NCBI GenBank assembly: GCA_034509755.1
Contig: CM067557.1
Location: forward strand, 10,950,001-11,014,000
Direction: 5' to 3'
Source: Anisodus tanguticus
Taxonomy: Eukaryota > Streptophyta > Magnoliopsida > Solanales > Solanaceae
Length of the DNA: 64,000 nucleotides
Positions within the stretch are counted from its first letter, which is position 1, and every line of letters starts with the position of its first letter. The notes beneath the pieces were generated by a model, which worked only from the letters and a program-made list of their open reading frames with translations, searched no databases and was not told the DNA's origin. Shown one piece after another: positions 46,584-57,743 of the stretch. Position numbers and translations under genes: made by a program.

Positions 46584-48345
46584 TCAGTAGCAGCTCCCCA
46601 TGTCCGTTTCTTCCCAGCGAGCATCGCGACATCGCATCGCATCATCTCCCCCTTTTTGTGAAGAAAGTAAGCCAATGTAATAGTTCCTGGCTCGCACTAG
46701 TTCTTGAATTTGTCTGTCAAGTTCAGCAATGTGCTGTCGTAACCAGTCTTTGGACATTGGGACCTGTCCTTGAGCAATGTTGCCAGGAATGTCGGCAACA
46801 TCCTTTGATGTGTTAGTGTCCCATTCATCTTTCTTCCAGGGCAGGTCAATAACCTTGTCCCTGTTATTAACAACTGCTCGTTGTACTGAGTAAACCTCTA
46901 AGGCTGGACTCAGCTTTTCTCCTTTTGGAGTCTTAAAACCTTGGTTGAGCAGGATTTGAAAAGTCAATGAGGGGTATGGAAGGGCAGAGTTGCTTTGTTT
47001 TTCTGCCAAGTTGACAGCATGGTTGAATATAAGTTCCTAAGTCAACTTTCTGATTCCTTCCAATCTTAAAAAGCAGTGATGCTCGATCAAGGGTCACTAC
47101 TGTCTCGTTGAGAGAGGGTAGCCAGTTGTATATAACAAGTTTGTGCAAAGTGGCAAACAAGGCAGTGAGTTTCGACACAGGGCTGCGAGGAGCCCAAACA
47201 GTGATCAAATTCCTTGTAAGGTACTTGATCATTGAATTGAGTTCCTCCACGATGGGGTTTAGTTGAGGTTCTCTTTTACTAATAATTATCCCAAGAGTGG
47301 AGTTGATGATATTATGTGTAAAATTGTATACCTTGTTGTATAGGTACACTTTCCCAAATTTCTTTGAGGTTGTGTCCTTAACAGCAAGCATCAGATTATC
47401 ATAGAACACCTTAATCACCTTCTCACAATAAGGATTCTTACCAGATACAGAGCTTAAGATGTTTCGACTACTTAAGAAATCAACTAAACCATTTTTGGAG
47501 AATGAAGTTAGGTCAATCACCTTCTCCCCTCTAACTCCTCTATTCTTAAACCAATTCCAATTGCTGGAGCATGATTTAGTTTGAAACATGGAAGAGTAAG
47601 GAATTACCTCAGAATCTGTTTTAGATTCTGTGTATACTTGTTCGGATGAGGTGGCTACATGTGTTGCCTCGGATGTTGGGGCAACATAGTCTGGGTCCAT
47701 TTTCTCGTCTGTTGCCTTTGATGTTGAGGCAACATATTTATCAAAATTCCAGTATGTTCTATGGACCCCTTTAGGAATGAAGTTTTGTAGAGGTGTGTCA
47801 TTAGACATCTCTTCTTCTTCTTTTTCCTTCTCAGATTCTGCTTGTGGAGTGGAAGTTGATGGAGTTCTAGAGGAACTGGGCACACTGAAATTGGTGTCAG
47901 TGCTGCTGCTTGTGGTAGTATCAACAGGGAAAGTCGACTCTTCCTTGAATCTTTTGGCAGTCTAGTATTCACCGAATTGGTTTTCGAAAACCCTCTTTGA
48001 CCTTTGCGTCGAAAATGTCGATTTTGAGGCAAGGTTCAAGAAATCAGATGTTGCATCAACATCGATTGAGTTTTCATTATCGCCTGGGTAGCTCACCTGT
48101 AATGGCTTATCTAAACCAAGCAGGATCATAGCCTGTGTGCAATCCTCCTCGACAGGTCTCAAGTCATTGATGGAAGTATAATGCTTGTAAACCTTGTCGT
48201 TATTTGCTGGACTAGTCGACATTGGAGAATAATATTTGGTGTTTGTTGATTTTGGGGACACGGACATGGGAGAGGCTTTTGAAGGATTGGGCGTGTTGGA
48301 GAAGCTTTGGGTTTTGAGAAATGACGGTGTTTTTTGGGCTGCCAT
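46584..48345 (-). pseudogene. extra 3' ORF of SIRE-type element B
   Basis: Starts at the ATG at 48345 (MAAQKTPSFLK). It runs in one frame to 46933 with a single stop near 47962, then continues after a frameshift near 47030 as far as 46584, about 587 codons. The first third is Ser/Thr/Pro-rich and acidic. The central block includes VIDLTSFSKNGLVDFLSS, VIKVFYDNLMLAVKDTTSKK and FGKVYLYNKVYNFTHNIIN, matching element A. The C-terminal part has a potential coiled coil (SKDWLRQHIAELDRQIQELV). It occupies the envelope-like ORF position of SIRE elements, but its core resembles a plant-transposon-associated domain. No signal peptide or transmembrane helix is evident. The role is unknown. Confidence 0.7.
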
Positions 48346-49130
48346 GGTTTAATGGGTTGGTAGTCAGCTGATGTGACAATTCCAAGACAAAAAATGGGAG
48401 GTTTTATTATGGCAAAGTATACTTACACTTAAACTCATTTTCCTTAAATTTAGATTGTATAGAAGAATAAAAACTCTTTACACACCTAAAATAGGATTGT
48501 CATAGCACATATCATCATTTAAGAAAAAACGGTCATCCAGAATTTTTGGACTTCCAGTTAAAAATAGAGACGTTTTAAATACCAAAAACATGAATAAAAT
48601 AAGATAAGCCAGTTTGATCAATGTACTAGAACACGATGTTGTTGATGGTGTTGGCAACATTTCAAAGTTAAACAAGCATTATGAGACTCCAAGGATTTTC
48701 TGATTTGGCAGATAATATTTCCGTACATGTTCCCTATGAGACTGATCGCTGGACTAATGTAACATTTTACCATTGTCCTTAATCAACTTAGTTGAACACA
48801 TACAGATTAAAAAATATTGAGGAATTTTCAACCTTTTTGAACACGTGGTACTCCTATAGAATAGGAACGATACCAATCTTAGAGCTTTGCTCTTTTTGTA
48901 TACATCCAAATCTTTTAGTAGAGGCTTCGCCTTCATATCTTGTCCTTTTAGAGTCATGCTTGAATCTTTTTTTAAAAAATGCAACATCACTACAACACTT
49001 ATCCTGTATATTGACTCAATAGTAAATGTTACCCAGAATGTTAGGACAACATTTCGGACAACATCTACTTAGTCTGTCTTATTTTCAAAGAAAACATAGA
49101 CCAATAGATTTTTTCAAGCTAGAAAATCTC

Positions 49131-50700
49131 TCATGATTTAAAGGTTTTGGTAAAAATGTCAGCCAGTTGAAAAAGAGTATCAACATGTTCGATTTGAACT
49201 AGCTGTTTTTCCACTAAGTCTCTTAAAAAATGATGTCTTATGTCTATGTTCTTTGTACGTGAATGTGGAACTGGATTTTTGGAAATATTAATAGCACTCA
49301 GATTATCACAGTACAAAATCATGGAGTTATTAGATATGCCATAGTCATCTAGCATATGTCGTAACCAAATCAGTTGAGCACAACAACTTCCGGCTGCCAC
49401 ATATTCAGATTCGGCAGTCGAGAGTGATACACAATTTTGTTTACGACTGTACCATGAGACTAGATTATTGCCAAGATAGAAACACCCACCACTAGTGCTT
49501 TTTCTATCATCTACATCACTGGCCCAATCCGAGTCACTATATCCTATTAGATTAGGATTAGTGTCTTTGGAGTACCAAATTCCCAAGTCACTTGTACCGG
49601 TAATGTATCGAATGATACGTTTCACAGTATTAAAATGAGATACCTTGGGACTGGCTTGGAACCTGGCGCAAACACATACGCTAAACATGATATCGGGCGA
49701 CTGGCAGTAAGGTATAGAAGGCTACCTATCATAGATCGGTATAATGTTGGGTCAACATCTTGTCCAACATCGTCTTTACATACCTGTTGCGCAGAGCCCA
49801 TTGGAGTCTTCATGTGTTTAGCATTTTACAGACCAAATCTCATAACAAGATTCTTGGCGTATTTTCTTTGAGATACAAAGATCCCATCTTCATTCTGTTT
49901 AATCTGCAAGCCTAAGAAAAATGTTAGTTCTCCAATCATGCTCATCTCAAATGTTGTCGACATTGCTTCGATAAAAGACTTTACTAGTGATTCTGTAGTC
50001 GAACCAAAAACAATATCATCAACATAGATTTGAGCTATTATTACATCTACACCGTGTCTTTTAATGAATAATATTCTGTCAGCTTCTCCACGGGTAAAAC
50101 CAAACTCAACAAGGAAGTTCGTTAGAAGACCATACCATGCACGTGGTGCTTGTTTTAGTCCATACAAGGCTTTCTTGAGCTTGTACACATGATGTGGATG
50201 GTGAGGATCCTCAAATCCCTTTGGTTGTTCAACATAAACTTCTTTGTCCAAGTATCCATTGAGAAAGGCACCTTTAACGTCCATTTGGTGCAAGGTAATC
50301 TTTAGATATCAAGCAATAGCAAGAAGTAACCTTATTGAATCAATTCTAGCCACAAGAGCGAAGGTCTCGTCATAGTCGATACCTTCTACTTGTGTATATC
50401 CTTGAGCAACAAGTCGAGCTTTGTTCCTAACAATCTTCCCTAACTCATCTGATTTGTTTTTGAATATCCACTTGGTCCCAATAACATTTGTGTTGTTGGG
50501 TCGTGGTACCAAGTCCCAAACCTCATTTCGGGCAAATTGTTCAAGCTCTTCTTGCATGGGTTGAATCCAAAAATTATCTTTTAATGCTTCCCCAATATTT
50601 TTAGGTTCCAAAGTAGATGTAAGACAAGAGAGAATTACCTGTTGATATATGGTGGACATGCACACATACCTTACCATTTCTCGGTAATTTACTGGCTCTT
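49131..50700 (-). pseudogene. RT-RNase H of SIRE-type element B, frameshifted
   Basis: RT covers 50309-50677 (DLVPRPNNTNVIGTKWIFKN and GIDYDETFALVARID) and 49826-50293 (LHQMDVKGAFLNG, YVDD in AQIYVDDIVFG, and the FFLGLQIKQ region). A stop near 50300 separates two parts in the same frame. The connection then passes through 49622-49813 (DPTLYRSMIGSLLYLTAS), and a frameshift leads to RNase H (49131-49688) with DSDWASDVDDRKSTSGG, STAESEYVAAGSC, LYCDN and the terminal LADIFTK. Relative to gag-integrase this is a different frame, shifted near 50700-50800. Catalytic motifs are intact but the polyprotein is not continuous. Confidence 0.85.
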
Positions 50701-50799
50701 TCCATCTTGTATGCCTCTCCTAAAAAACTCCCCCTATCACCTGGTCGGGTGGATGGTTCCTTCTAATCCTCGATGGAGGGTCTCTTCTCACTTGATCAT

Positions 50800-51834
50800 T
50801 CAGTTCAGTAGCAGATTCCTCCTCAATTTCGTCCATTGTGTTCTCTTTTTGAGGTTCAGATGTTTCTTCTGATGTTGGGACAACATCGGGACTACATCTG
50901 TTTCTTCTATGGGTTGCTCTTCTTCAACTGTAACCACAATGTTGTTTTCTGAAGATCTACCAGATATATCCAGCAGGTCATCAAAAATAACATTGACTGA
51001 TTCTTGTATGGTCTTTGTCCGAAGATTGTATATTCGATAAGCATGGCTATTCTGAGAGTAGCCAACGAATATTCCCTTGTCACTCTTAGAGTCAAATTTG
51101 GCCAGTTTATCCCTGTCATTAAGAATATAGCAAACACACCCAAAGACATGAAAGTACCGCACTGTAGGTTTCTTTCCATTTAACAGTTCATAAGGTGTCA
51201 TCTTGGTCCCTAGCCTTAAATAAATTCTATTAGTTATGTGACATGCCGTGTTCAAGGCTTCTGCCCAAAACCTTTTTGACAATTACTTAGAACTTAACAT
51301 AACTCTAGCCATTTCTTGTAGAGTTCTGTTCTTTCTCTCGGCAACCCCATTTTGTTGTGGTGTTTTTGGTGCCGAAAATTCATGGAATATGCCTTTCTTT
51401 TCGCAGAATTTTGCAAAGATTTGATTTTCAAACTCCTTTCCATGGTCAGATCTAATTCTGAAAATCGAAGAAAAAAATAGATTTTTAATCCTAGAGTAAA
51501 GTGTTCTAAACATCTCAAAGGTTTGTGATTTTTCTTTTAAAAAATAGATCCAAGTGAATCTGGAAAAATCATCTACTATCACATAAGAATATCTCATTCC
51601 TCCTAGGCTATGTACCTCGATTGGACCCATAAGATCCATATGCAATAATTGGAAATAATGAGACGTACATGTATGTTGTCCGTCACATTGGACAACATTA
51701 TGAGAGACTCGGGTCTGCTTTCCTTTCAAACAATCTTCACACAGTGTTTTATCTTTTGGATCCAGACTGGGAATGCCTCTGACAGCTTCAAATGAGATTA
51801 GCTTCTCTAAGGTGCCGTAGTTGACATGTCCCAA
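50800..51834 (-). pseudogene. integrase of SIRE-type element B
   Basis: GAG-pre-integrase with the GHVNYGTLEKLIS and CEDCLKGKQ cysteines. Core motifs are LLHMDLMGPIEV (first Asp region), DDFSRFTWIYFLKEKS, IRSDHGKEFENQ (second Asp) and PQQNGVAERKNRTLQ (Glu). A stop at 51283-51285 separates the C-terminal part (50800-51282), which has HVFGCVCYILNDRDKLAKFD and GIFVGYSQNSHAYRIYN. Both parts and gag-protease share one frame. It would integrate the element cDNA. Confidence 0.9.
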
Positions 51835-51927
51835 CTTTTGATGCCAAAGTGTCAGGTCACCTATATTTGCGGAGTTGCAAAACTCTTGTCTACCGACTAG
51901 ATAGCAATTATCTCCCGTTCGGGTTAC

Positions 51928-54135
51928 TTACATGACACATTTATCTGCAGAATCTGTAACCTTGCATCCAAGCTTGTTGAATTTCACCTCAAGATCATCA
52001 TCACATAGTTGGCTTATGCTAAGAAGATTAGCAACCAAACCTTCTACATGAAGAACATTTTTCAAGGCTGGTACATCCGGAACATTAAGAGTTCCTTTAC
52101 CAATTATCTTACTCTTACTTCCTCCTCCAAAGGTCACGTATCCTCCATTGAATGCTCCATACTCCTTCAATAGGCTTTTGGTACCTATCATATGACGTGA
52201 ACAACCACTATCGAAATACCAAGACCCTGTAATGTTAGTACGCAAAGCAGTTATGCACACATTACATTTCAGATTCAATTTGGGTACCCATTCCTTTTTC
52301 TTCCTTCTGCTTTCAGGCAAGTTGCTTTGAATGTTGTCAGTGATGTTGGGCAACATTGCTGACGACATTTTAGGCAATATCTTGAGTGCAGAGTTTTGAA
52401 ATTTGTAGCAGTAGGGCATAAGATGTCCTAACTTTTTATAGAAGCTACATACAAACTTTGATCCAATTTCAGTGATCTGAGAGTTGCTCGTATTTTCTTT
52501 GACAAATTTTATCCTCTCAGTTTGACTATGGATTCGGGAAGTATTTGTTTTGCTAGGAGATTGGTACCCAAGCCCAGCCCTTGTAGGATTATTGAAGTTT
52601 AATATTTCATCCAGTTTGGAGGTTCCCATGTTGAGCCTTTGAAAGGTGGTCTCAGCTACGTTCAATCGTGCATGAATCTTACCAAGCTCTAGGTCCTTCT
52701 TGGTAAGTACCACCTCTAATCGGTTGATTGTGCCTTTCAGATTGCTATTCTCAAGAGCCAATAATTTTGCTTTTGAGTCTAGTTGCTCAGATTCAGTGAT
52801 TAAGGCTTTACACAGATTTTGTAATTCCTTTATTACGTTGTCTTTGGAGTCAACTAGATCCAAATTTATAGCCTCGGATGAAGAAATAAATCCACTAAAA
52901 CAATTTACATCAGAATAGTCAAAGTATACATACCTCTCTGATGTTGAAGACATTTCATATGTTAAGTCTGATGTTATCGCAACATTGTCAATAACATCTT
53001 CATCGTCGGACCGTGAATGTTCGAACATGGCTGCCAGCATTGCCTGTGGTTCTTCTTCTTGATCTCCTTCCTCCTCTTCGTTCTCATCATCACTGAGAGT
53101 TACCCACATTACCTTACCAATTTTTCTAAGGGTGTTTGCACACTCATTAGCATAGTGTCCCCAACCCGAGCATGCATGACACTGTACTCCCTCGAGTTGC
53201 TTGGGATTGAAATTGGTACTGTCGGAGTTAGATTTTCTCAGTGGATTGTGATTTCTTTGCTCAAAAGGTGACCTATTCGGTTGTTTATTGAAGAGTGGGT
53301 TTTGATGTTGTTTGTATTTGGCTTTATTGCGATCAATGTTGATCTTTCTCACCATAGAATTGAATCGACGAGTAAGTAAGGCAGCAGTTGCACCATTTCC
53401 CAGTTCCTCCAAGTTTTCTTCTTCGTTTTCCAATTCAGTTTCGGAGGTTTGTCCTTGGAGTGCCAAAGTCTTGTCTTTATACAGATCTCTTTGGCTCTTC
53501 ATGTTCATCTCATATGTTTGAAAGATGCTCATCAAGGCATGTAGATCCATAGTAGCAAGATTATGGGCCTCTTCAATAGCACAAATCTTAGTATTAAACC
53601 TTTCAGGAAGAGATCTGAGAGCTTTATCCACAAGTTGTGTGTTGGTTAAAGGAGAACCAAGCACTTGACACTGATTAGCAATGTCAATTAACTTTTCAAA
53701 ATAGGATTTTATGTCTTCAGATTCTTCCATCCTTAAGCGTTTGTATTGGCTCAAAATTATGCGAAACTTTGTACGTCGTACACTTGAGGTACCTTCATAA
53801 TGAGTTTGTAAGGTCTCCCAAGCGTCATTGGCTATAGTACAATTCTGGATTAGTTTGAACATATAGAGATCTACCTATCCAAATATCGCATTTAAGGTCT
53901 TTTCATTGAAGCTCGCATTGTTGATCTCTTCCGCGGTCCATTCAGATCCGAATTTGGTAAGTACATCACCATCCTCGTCTGCTGGGTACTTGGGAATCAC
54001 ATAGCCTTCGGAAACTGATCTCCAAGCTCGAACATCAATGGATTTGATGTGCGAATGTAGTCGGATTTTCCAATAGGCATAGTTAGTTCCGTCAAGAATT
54101 GGAAGTCTACCAACGTTTTGTATAGCTGAGTCCAT
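51928..54135 (-). pseudogene. gag-protease of SIRE-type element B
   Basis: The ATG at 54135 (MDSAIQNVGRLPILDG) opens a frame broken only by a TAG at 53875-53877 at a conserved Trp position, then open for 644 codons to 51928. Gag has the UBN2-type MFKLIQN and SYFEKLIDIANQCQVLG blocks, a zinc knuckle CHACSGWGHYANEC and an acidic stretch. A predicted coiled coil follows around ALENSNLKGTINRLEVVL, then the protease active site FDSGCSRHMIGT near 52190. The next stop (51928-51930) lies before integrase. This is one of the longest open frames in the window and suggests fairly recent activity. Confidence 0.9.
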
Positions 54136-54176
54136 AGCCGTAATATTCAGAATCAAACACTTATTGTATCAAGTGT

Positions 54177-54190
54177 TGGCTCTGATACCA
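54177..54190 (-). other. primer binding site of SIRE-type element B
   Basis: Minus-strand TGGTATCAGAGCCA, an exact initiator tRNA-Met match, two bases after the 5' LTR. Confidence 0.95.
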
Positions 54191-54192
54191 CT

Positions 54193-55129
54193 TGTTGGGT
54201 CCGAGGCTACGGATAAACAAGAATATGTAAGAATAAAACAGTAACAGCTAAAGCAATTAAAACAGTTTCTGGATGTTGCCTTCAATGTTGTGTCAACATC
54301 TGAGGCAACATTGTGATAAAACAGTTATAAACCTTTATAGAGTAAATGCAGCGGAAAAGTAAAGAGACACAAGGTTTATATTTTCAAGGGTATATATCAA
54401 TATATCCCTTGATGGTCAATGACCAAAGAATTGTATAAATTATATACAATTACAAATGAATTTCTTTTTACAAGATTGAATAATAAATGCGAAAAAGAAA
54501 TTACAAACAAAAATGAAGTTGCAAATGACTTCAACCTAAAGATAAAAGATCTAAAAAGATAAATACAACATCTTCATTACTATTGCTTGAAATATAAGCT
54601 TGATCTAGAATCTGAGCAGCAGTAGTAATGTGGGACTAGATGTTGTTATACAACTTTAGGCTAAGTGTGTTGATCCAGATTCTAAGGTGAATATCCGAGA
54701 GCTCTCTTGGTAATTCTTCTCGTTCAATTCTGGATATCTATACTCTGAAGTTCCCTTCTATTTATAGTGTGGAACTTCCCTTGAAATCCTCACTGGTTGG
54801 TTGCGGAGGCTGAGTAAAAGAAGGCTTCAGCTTGGACCGGTTCTTGCTCCTTCAAAAGCTCAACGTTCTGGACTTGGTCTTCACGCTGCTTCCTCTCTAA
54901 GCTTTGACTGTTTCTTTTACCACGTTTTAAACACAACATCATTGTTAGTTTGCCTAGGTCATTTTTTAGTCACAGTAACACAACCTGTTTTGGCCGGAAG
55001 AATAGGCAAAATCGTTACAGGGATGTTGTCAGGATTGTTGTCACAACATCGCAGGCAACATTCTTATTTTCATAAGATGTTGTCCTGAGCATTTACAGAT
55101 GTTGTCACAACATCCATCCAACATCAACA
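54193..55129 (-). repeat. 5' LTR of SIRE-type element B
   Basis: Minus-strand TGTTGATGTTGG at 55129 to GGACCCAACA at 54193. TATA box CTATAAATAG at 54758-54767, the probable promoter of the element RNA. Confidence 0.9.
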
Positions 55130-55639
55130 TTTTCAAAACGTTAGTTTATTTATTTTAGGTTCGTGCTCATAACTTCAAAACGCTAGCTTATTTTTGAATT
55201 GTTCAGAATTTTCAAAACTATTGGTCACCTTTTATTCACACAATTAATCATACAAAATAGAGTTTTACTTTTATCCGATTCGTTATTAAAAATGACTTCC
55301 AAAATCACTTTCCTTGCATTACCAATAAAGTGCTTTCATACCAAATCACCTTGTATATATATTTATAAACAATGTCATATAAATGCATATTTTATTCAAA
55401 AAATCACTTTGCATATATTTTGTAAATAATGTAATCAAATGTGTTTTTTTTAACAAATTTTTTTTCATGTATTTTTGTAAATAATACAATACAAATATAT
55501 GTCTCACCCAAAAAATTACCTTGTATATATTTTTATCAACTTTCATATAAATGCATACTTTTACCAAAATTAACTTTACATTTTTTTTTTTTTATGCATT
55601 CAAATGCATATTTGTACAAAATGCATCTTTTGTATCATA
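55130..55639 (+). mobile_element. Gypsy-like LTR, right part after nested insertion
   Basis: Continues 43488-45064. The blocks AAAACGCTAGCTTATTTTTG and TTGGTCACCTTTTATTCAC match, inverted, 62370-62560. It ends where a SINE fragment begins. Confidence 0.6.
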
Positions 55640-55779
55640 ATGTCATGATTTCAAGTCGTGAAAACAATCTCTGGCAGATATGCAAGGTAAGACTGTGTAC
55701 AATAGACCTTTGTGGTCCGACCCTTCTTCGAATTCCGCGCATAGCGTGAGCTTTGTGCACCGGACTGTCCTTTTTTTTT
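55640..55779 (+). mobile_element. TS-like SINE, 5'-truncated
   Basis: Has GATTTCAAGTCGTGAAAAC (B-box region), TGTGTACAATAGACCTTTGT, CGCGCATAGCGTGAGC and GTGCACCGGACTGTCC, then a T run. Same family as 17740-17920, without the A-box part. Left boundary approximate. Confidence 0.75.
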
Positions 55780-56305
55780 AGCTTAGTTGGTTCATCTATC
55801 ATCTGGCGTGGGCAAACGCTTATCTGGTGCTAGTCACAGTCCAAATGTCAGATTTTAATCGTGACAGCCTACACAATGATATATCTTTAACGATATATAG
55901 TGTTTTTGACATGTCTTGAGCTTAAATATTTTTTGTGTTTCTTCAATAATCTTAACGATATTTATGTTCCGATTGGAACACGGACAAACTCAACTCCTAT
56001 CGATGATAGCATTTACACAACCTATGCTTACATCTGCCAAATCCTTCCTTGATGTCTCAACAGTTGAAGTGTTTCGTGGAGAAGATTTTAAGAGATGACA
56101 TGAATGTTTCTCCTTTGCAACAAAAACACAGAAAAGAAAAATTTAGAAGGGGAAGGTTTCAGATTTCTATTACAAATTAAACAATTAAGAAAAAAAGACA
56201 AAGTTCTTGCTAGACTTAAAAGAGCATTTCCGCTTATATACATATTTTCACAGAGTGCACATACATTTTTAATCTGGATCCTAAATACTCCTGTAATTTA
56301 ATAGT
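55780..56305. other. intergenic stretch
   Basis: No gene or element recognised. Confidence 0.45.
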
Positions 56306-56476
56306 TGTCCAAACATATCCTCTACCCGTTTTGGCCAATGTCATTTATAATAAATACTCATTTTAAGTAATAGAATAATAATTATTAATATAGTTAATAA
56401 TTATTATTATTGTAAGTAAGTTGTATATTTTGTATATATGTATTTACTCTAAGTATTCTTACACTGTATCAAGAGC
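56306..56476 (+). repeat. tentative short LTR plus primer site of gag remnant
   Basis: TGTATCAAGAGC at 56465-56476 resembles the primer site TGGTATCAAGAGC at 9111-9123. The sequence before it ends TTCTTACA (56463), an acceptable LTR end. A start at TGTCCAAACA (56306) would give about 158 bp, the same size as the LTRs of 4354-9762. No second copy is seen. Confidence 0.35.
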
Positions 56477-56611
56477 TTAGAAAAGATCATATTATAAACC
56501 CTCCCAATTCGGCCAACCCCCCACCCTTTAGCCGAATTTAGTACTTTCTTGTTCATTTTTTTCTTCATCTCCATTATTGTTCATCATACTTTTTTTGTCC
56601 TCCATTCAATC

Positions 56612-57706
56612 ATGTCTGACTCCAAAAATAATTTTCATTCAGCCCTTACCTTTTCAAACATTAAAACACACATTTCCATCACACCGGAGATGGAAAATGT
56701 CCACTATGCAACTTGAGCTGAACTATTTAAAATTTGTTGTCATTCCCACCGGGTGATTCATCATATAATTCCGCCGGAGAATGGCAAAGGAAAGGAGTTG
56801 AAGACTGATGATGACAAAGAACTGTGGAAAACTCTTGATTCCAGAGTTCTATCTTGGATTTACGCAACAATCTCTTCGAACTTGTTACACACAATAATGG
56901 AACCAGATTCTACAGCCATGGAGGCTTGGAATCGGTTGCGGGACATTTTTCAAGACAACAAAAATTCTCGCGTTGTTACGTTAGAACAAGAATTCTCCAC
57001 CATTGATATGGCAGATTTTCCAAATACGTCGGCATATTGTCAACGCCTTAAAGTCTTGTCGGATCAACTTAAAAACGTTGGTTCGCCGGTTACCAATAAT
57101 CGCTTAGTTTTGCAAATTGTTGATGGCCTTACCGACGCCTATAGTGGTGTGGGGACACTCATCCGACAAAGCAATACTCTCCCTCTGTTTTATCAAGCAC
57201 GTTCGATGCTTATACTTGAAGAGACGGATTTAGCCAAAAAGGCCGCCACCATTTCTAATTCCTCCATGATTGCTACTCCCACAAATGACGGCACTATACA
57301 TTTTGAACCCATACAACAAAATTGCGGACAAAAAGGAAAAAATGGTAATAAAAATCAGGGTGGAAATTACGGAAATAATAAAAATGGAGGCCACCGGAAT
57401 TCCGGTGGCGGTGACGGAAACTCCAGTAGGTAGAACACCGGCGGACAACCGCAGTGGCAGCCCCGCGGTAGACCAGCCCAGTGGGCCTAGCAATGGTTGT
57501 GGGCAGTGCCGTCGTGCCCCTTCCCAACTGCAAATTGGGACAGGCCTAATTTTTGTCCAACTGGACTGCCCACTGTCGGGCCAAGCAGTTTTGGGCCCAG
57601 AACAGTTTCCGGCAATGCAAATTACAGTCCAAGCAATAATGGGCCATTGCCGAACCAGTGGCAGGAGGCCCATTCGACGATGGCTAGCCCAACCGATATC
57701 AACTAA
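56612..57706 (+). pseudogene. Ale/Retrofit-type copia gag remnant
   Basis: The ATG at 56612 (MSDSKNNFHSALTF) opens a frame followed to 57706, with stops at 56714-56716 (a conserved Trp position), 57431-57433 and 57488-57490. UBN2-type gag features are NIKTHISITPEMENVHYAT, ELWKTLDSRVLSWIYATIS, VTLEQEFSTIDMADFPNTS and an Asn/Gly-rich C-terminus without zinc knuckle. No protease, integrase or RT follows on this strand. It is on the opposite strand to the pol remnant at 59044-61788, so the two are probably separate fragments or were separated by an inversion. Confidence 0.8.
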
Positions 57707-57743
57707 AGATGATGGAGTTGTAAATGAAATTAAAGAGGCCTAG

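Larger units (their letters stand above)
45065..55129 (-). mobile_element. SIRE-type copia retrotransposon, full length, relatively young
   Basis: A 10.07-kb element with two 937-bp LTRs that I count as differing at about 25 sites (about 97% identical). Gag to integrase share one frame with only three stops. An extra ORF lies between pol and the 3' LTR. The primer site is canonical. Flanks are TTTTA (45060-45064) and TTTTC (55130-55134), a target duplication with one change. It is inserted in a Gypsy-like LTR. It belongs to the same family group as 19923-29796. Confidence 0.9.

Noticed and set aside
57270..57743. 157-codon plus-strand frame overlapping the gag remnant
   Set aside because: It is an alternative frame of the Gly/Asn/Pro-rich gag C-terminus, which itself continues in the main frame to 57706.
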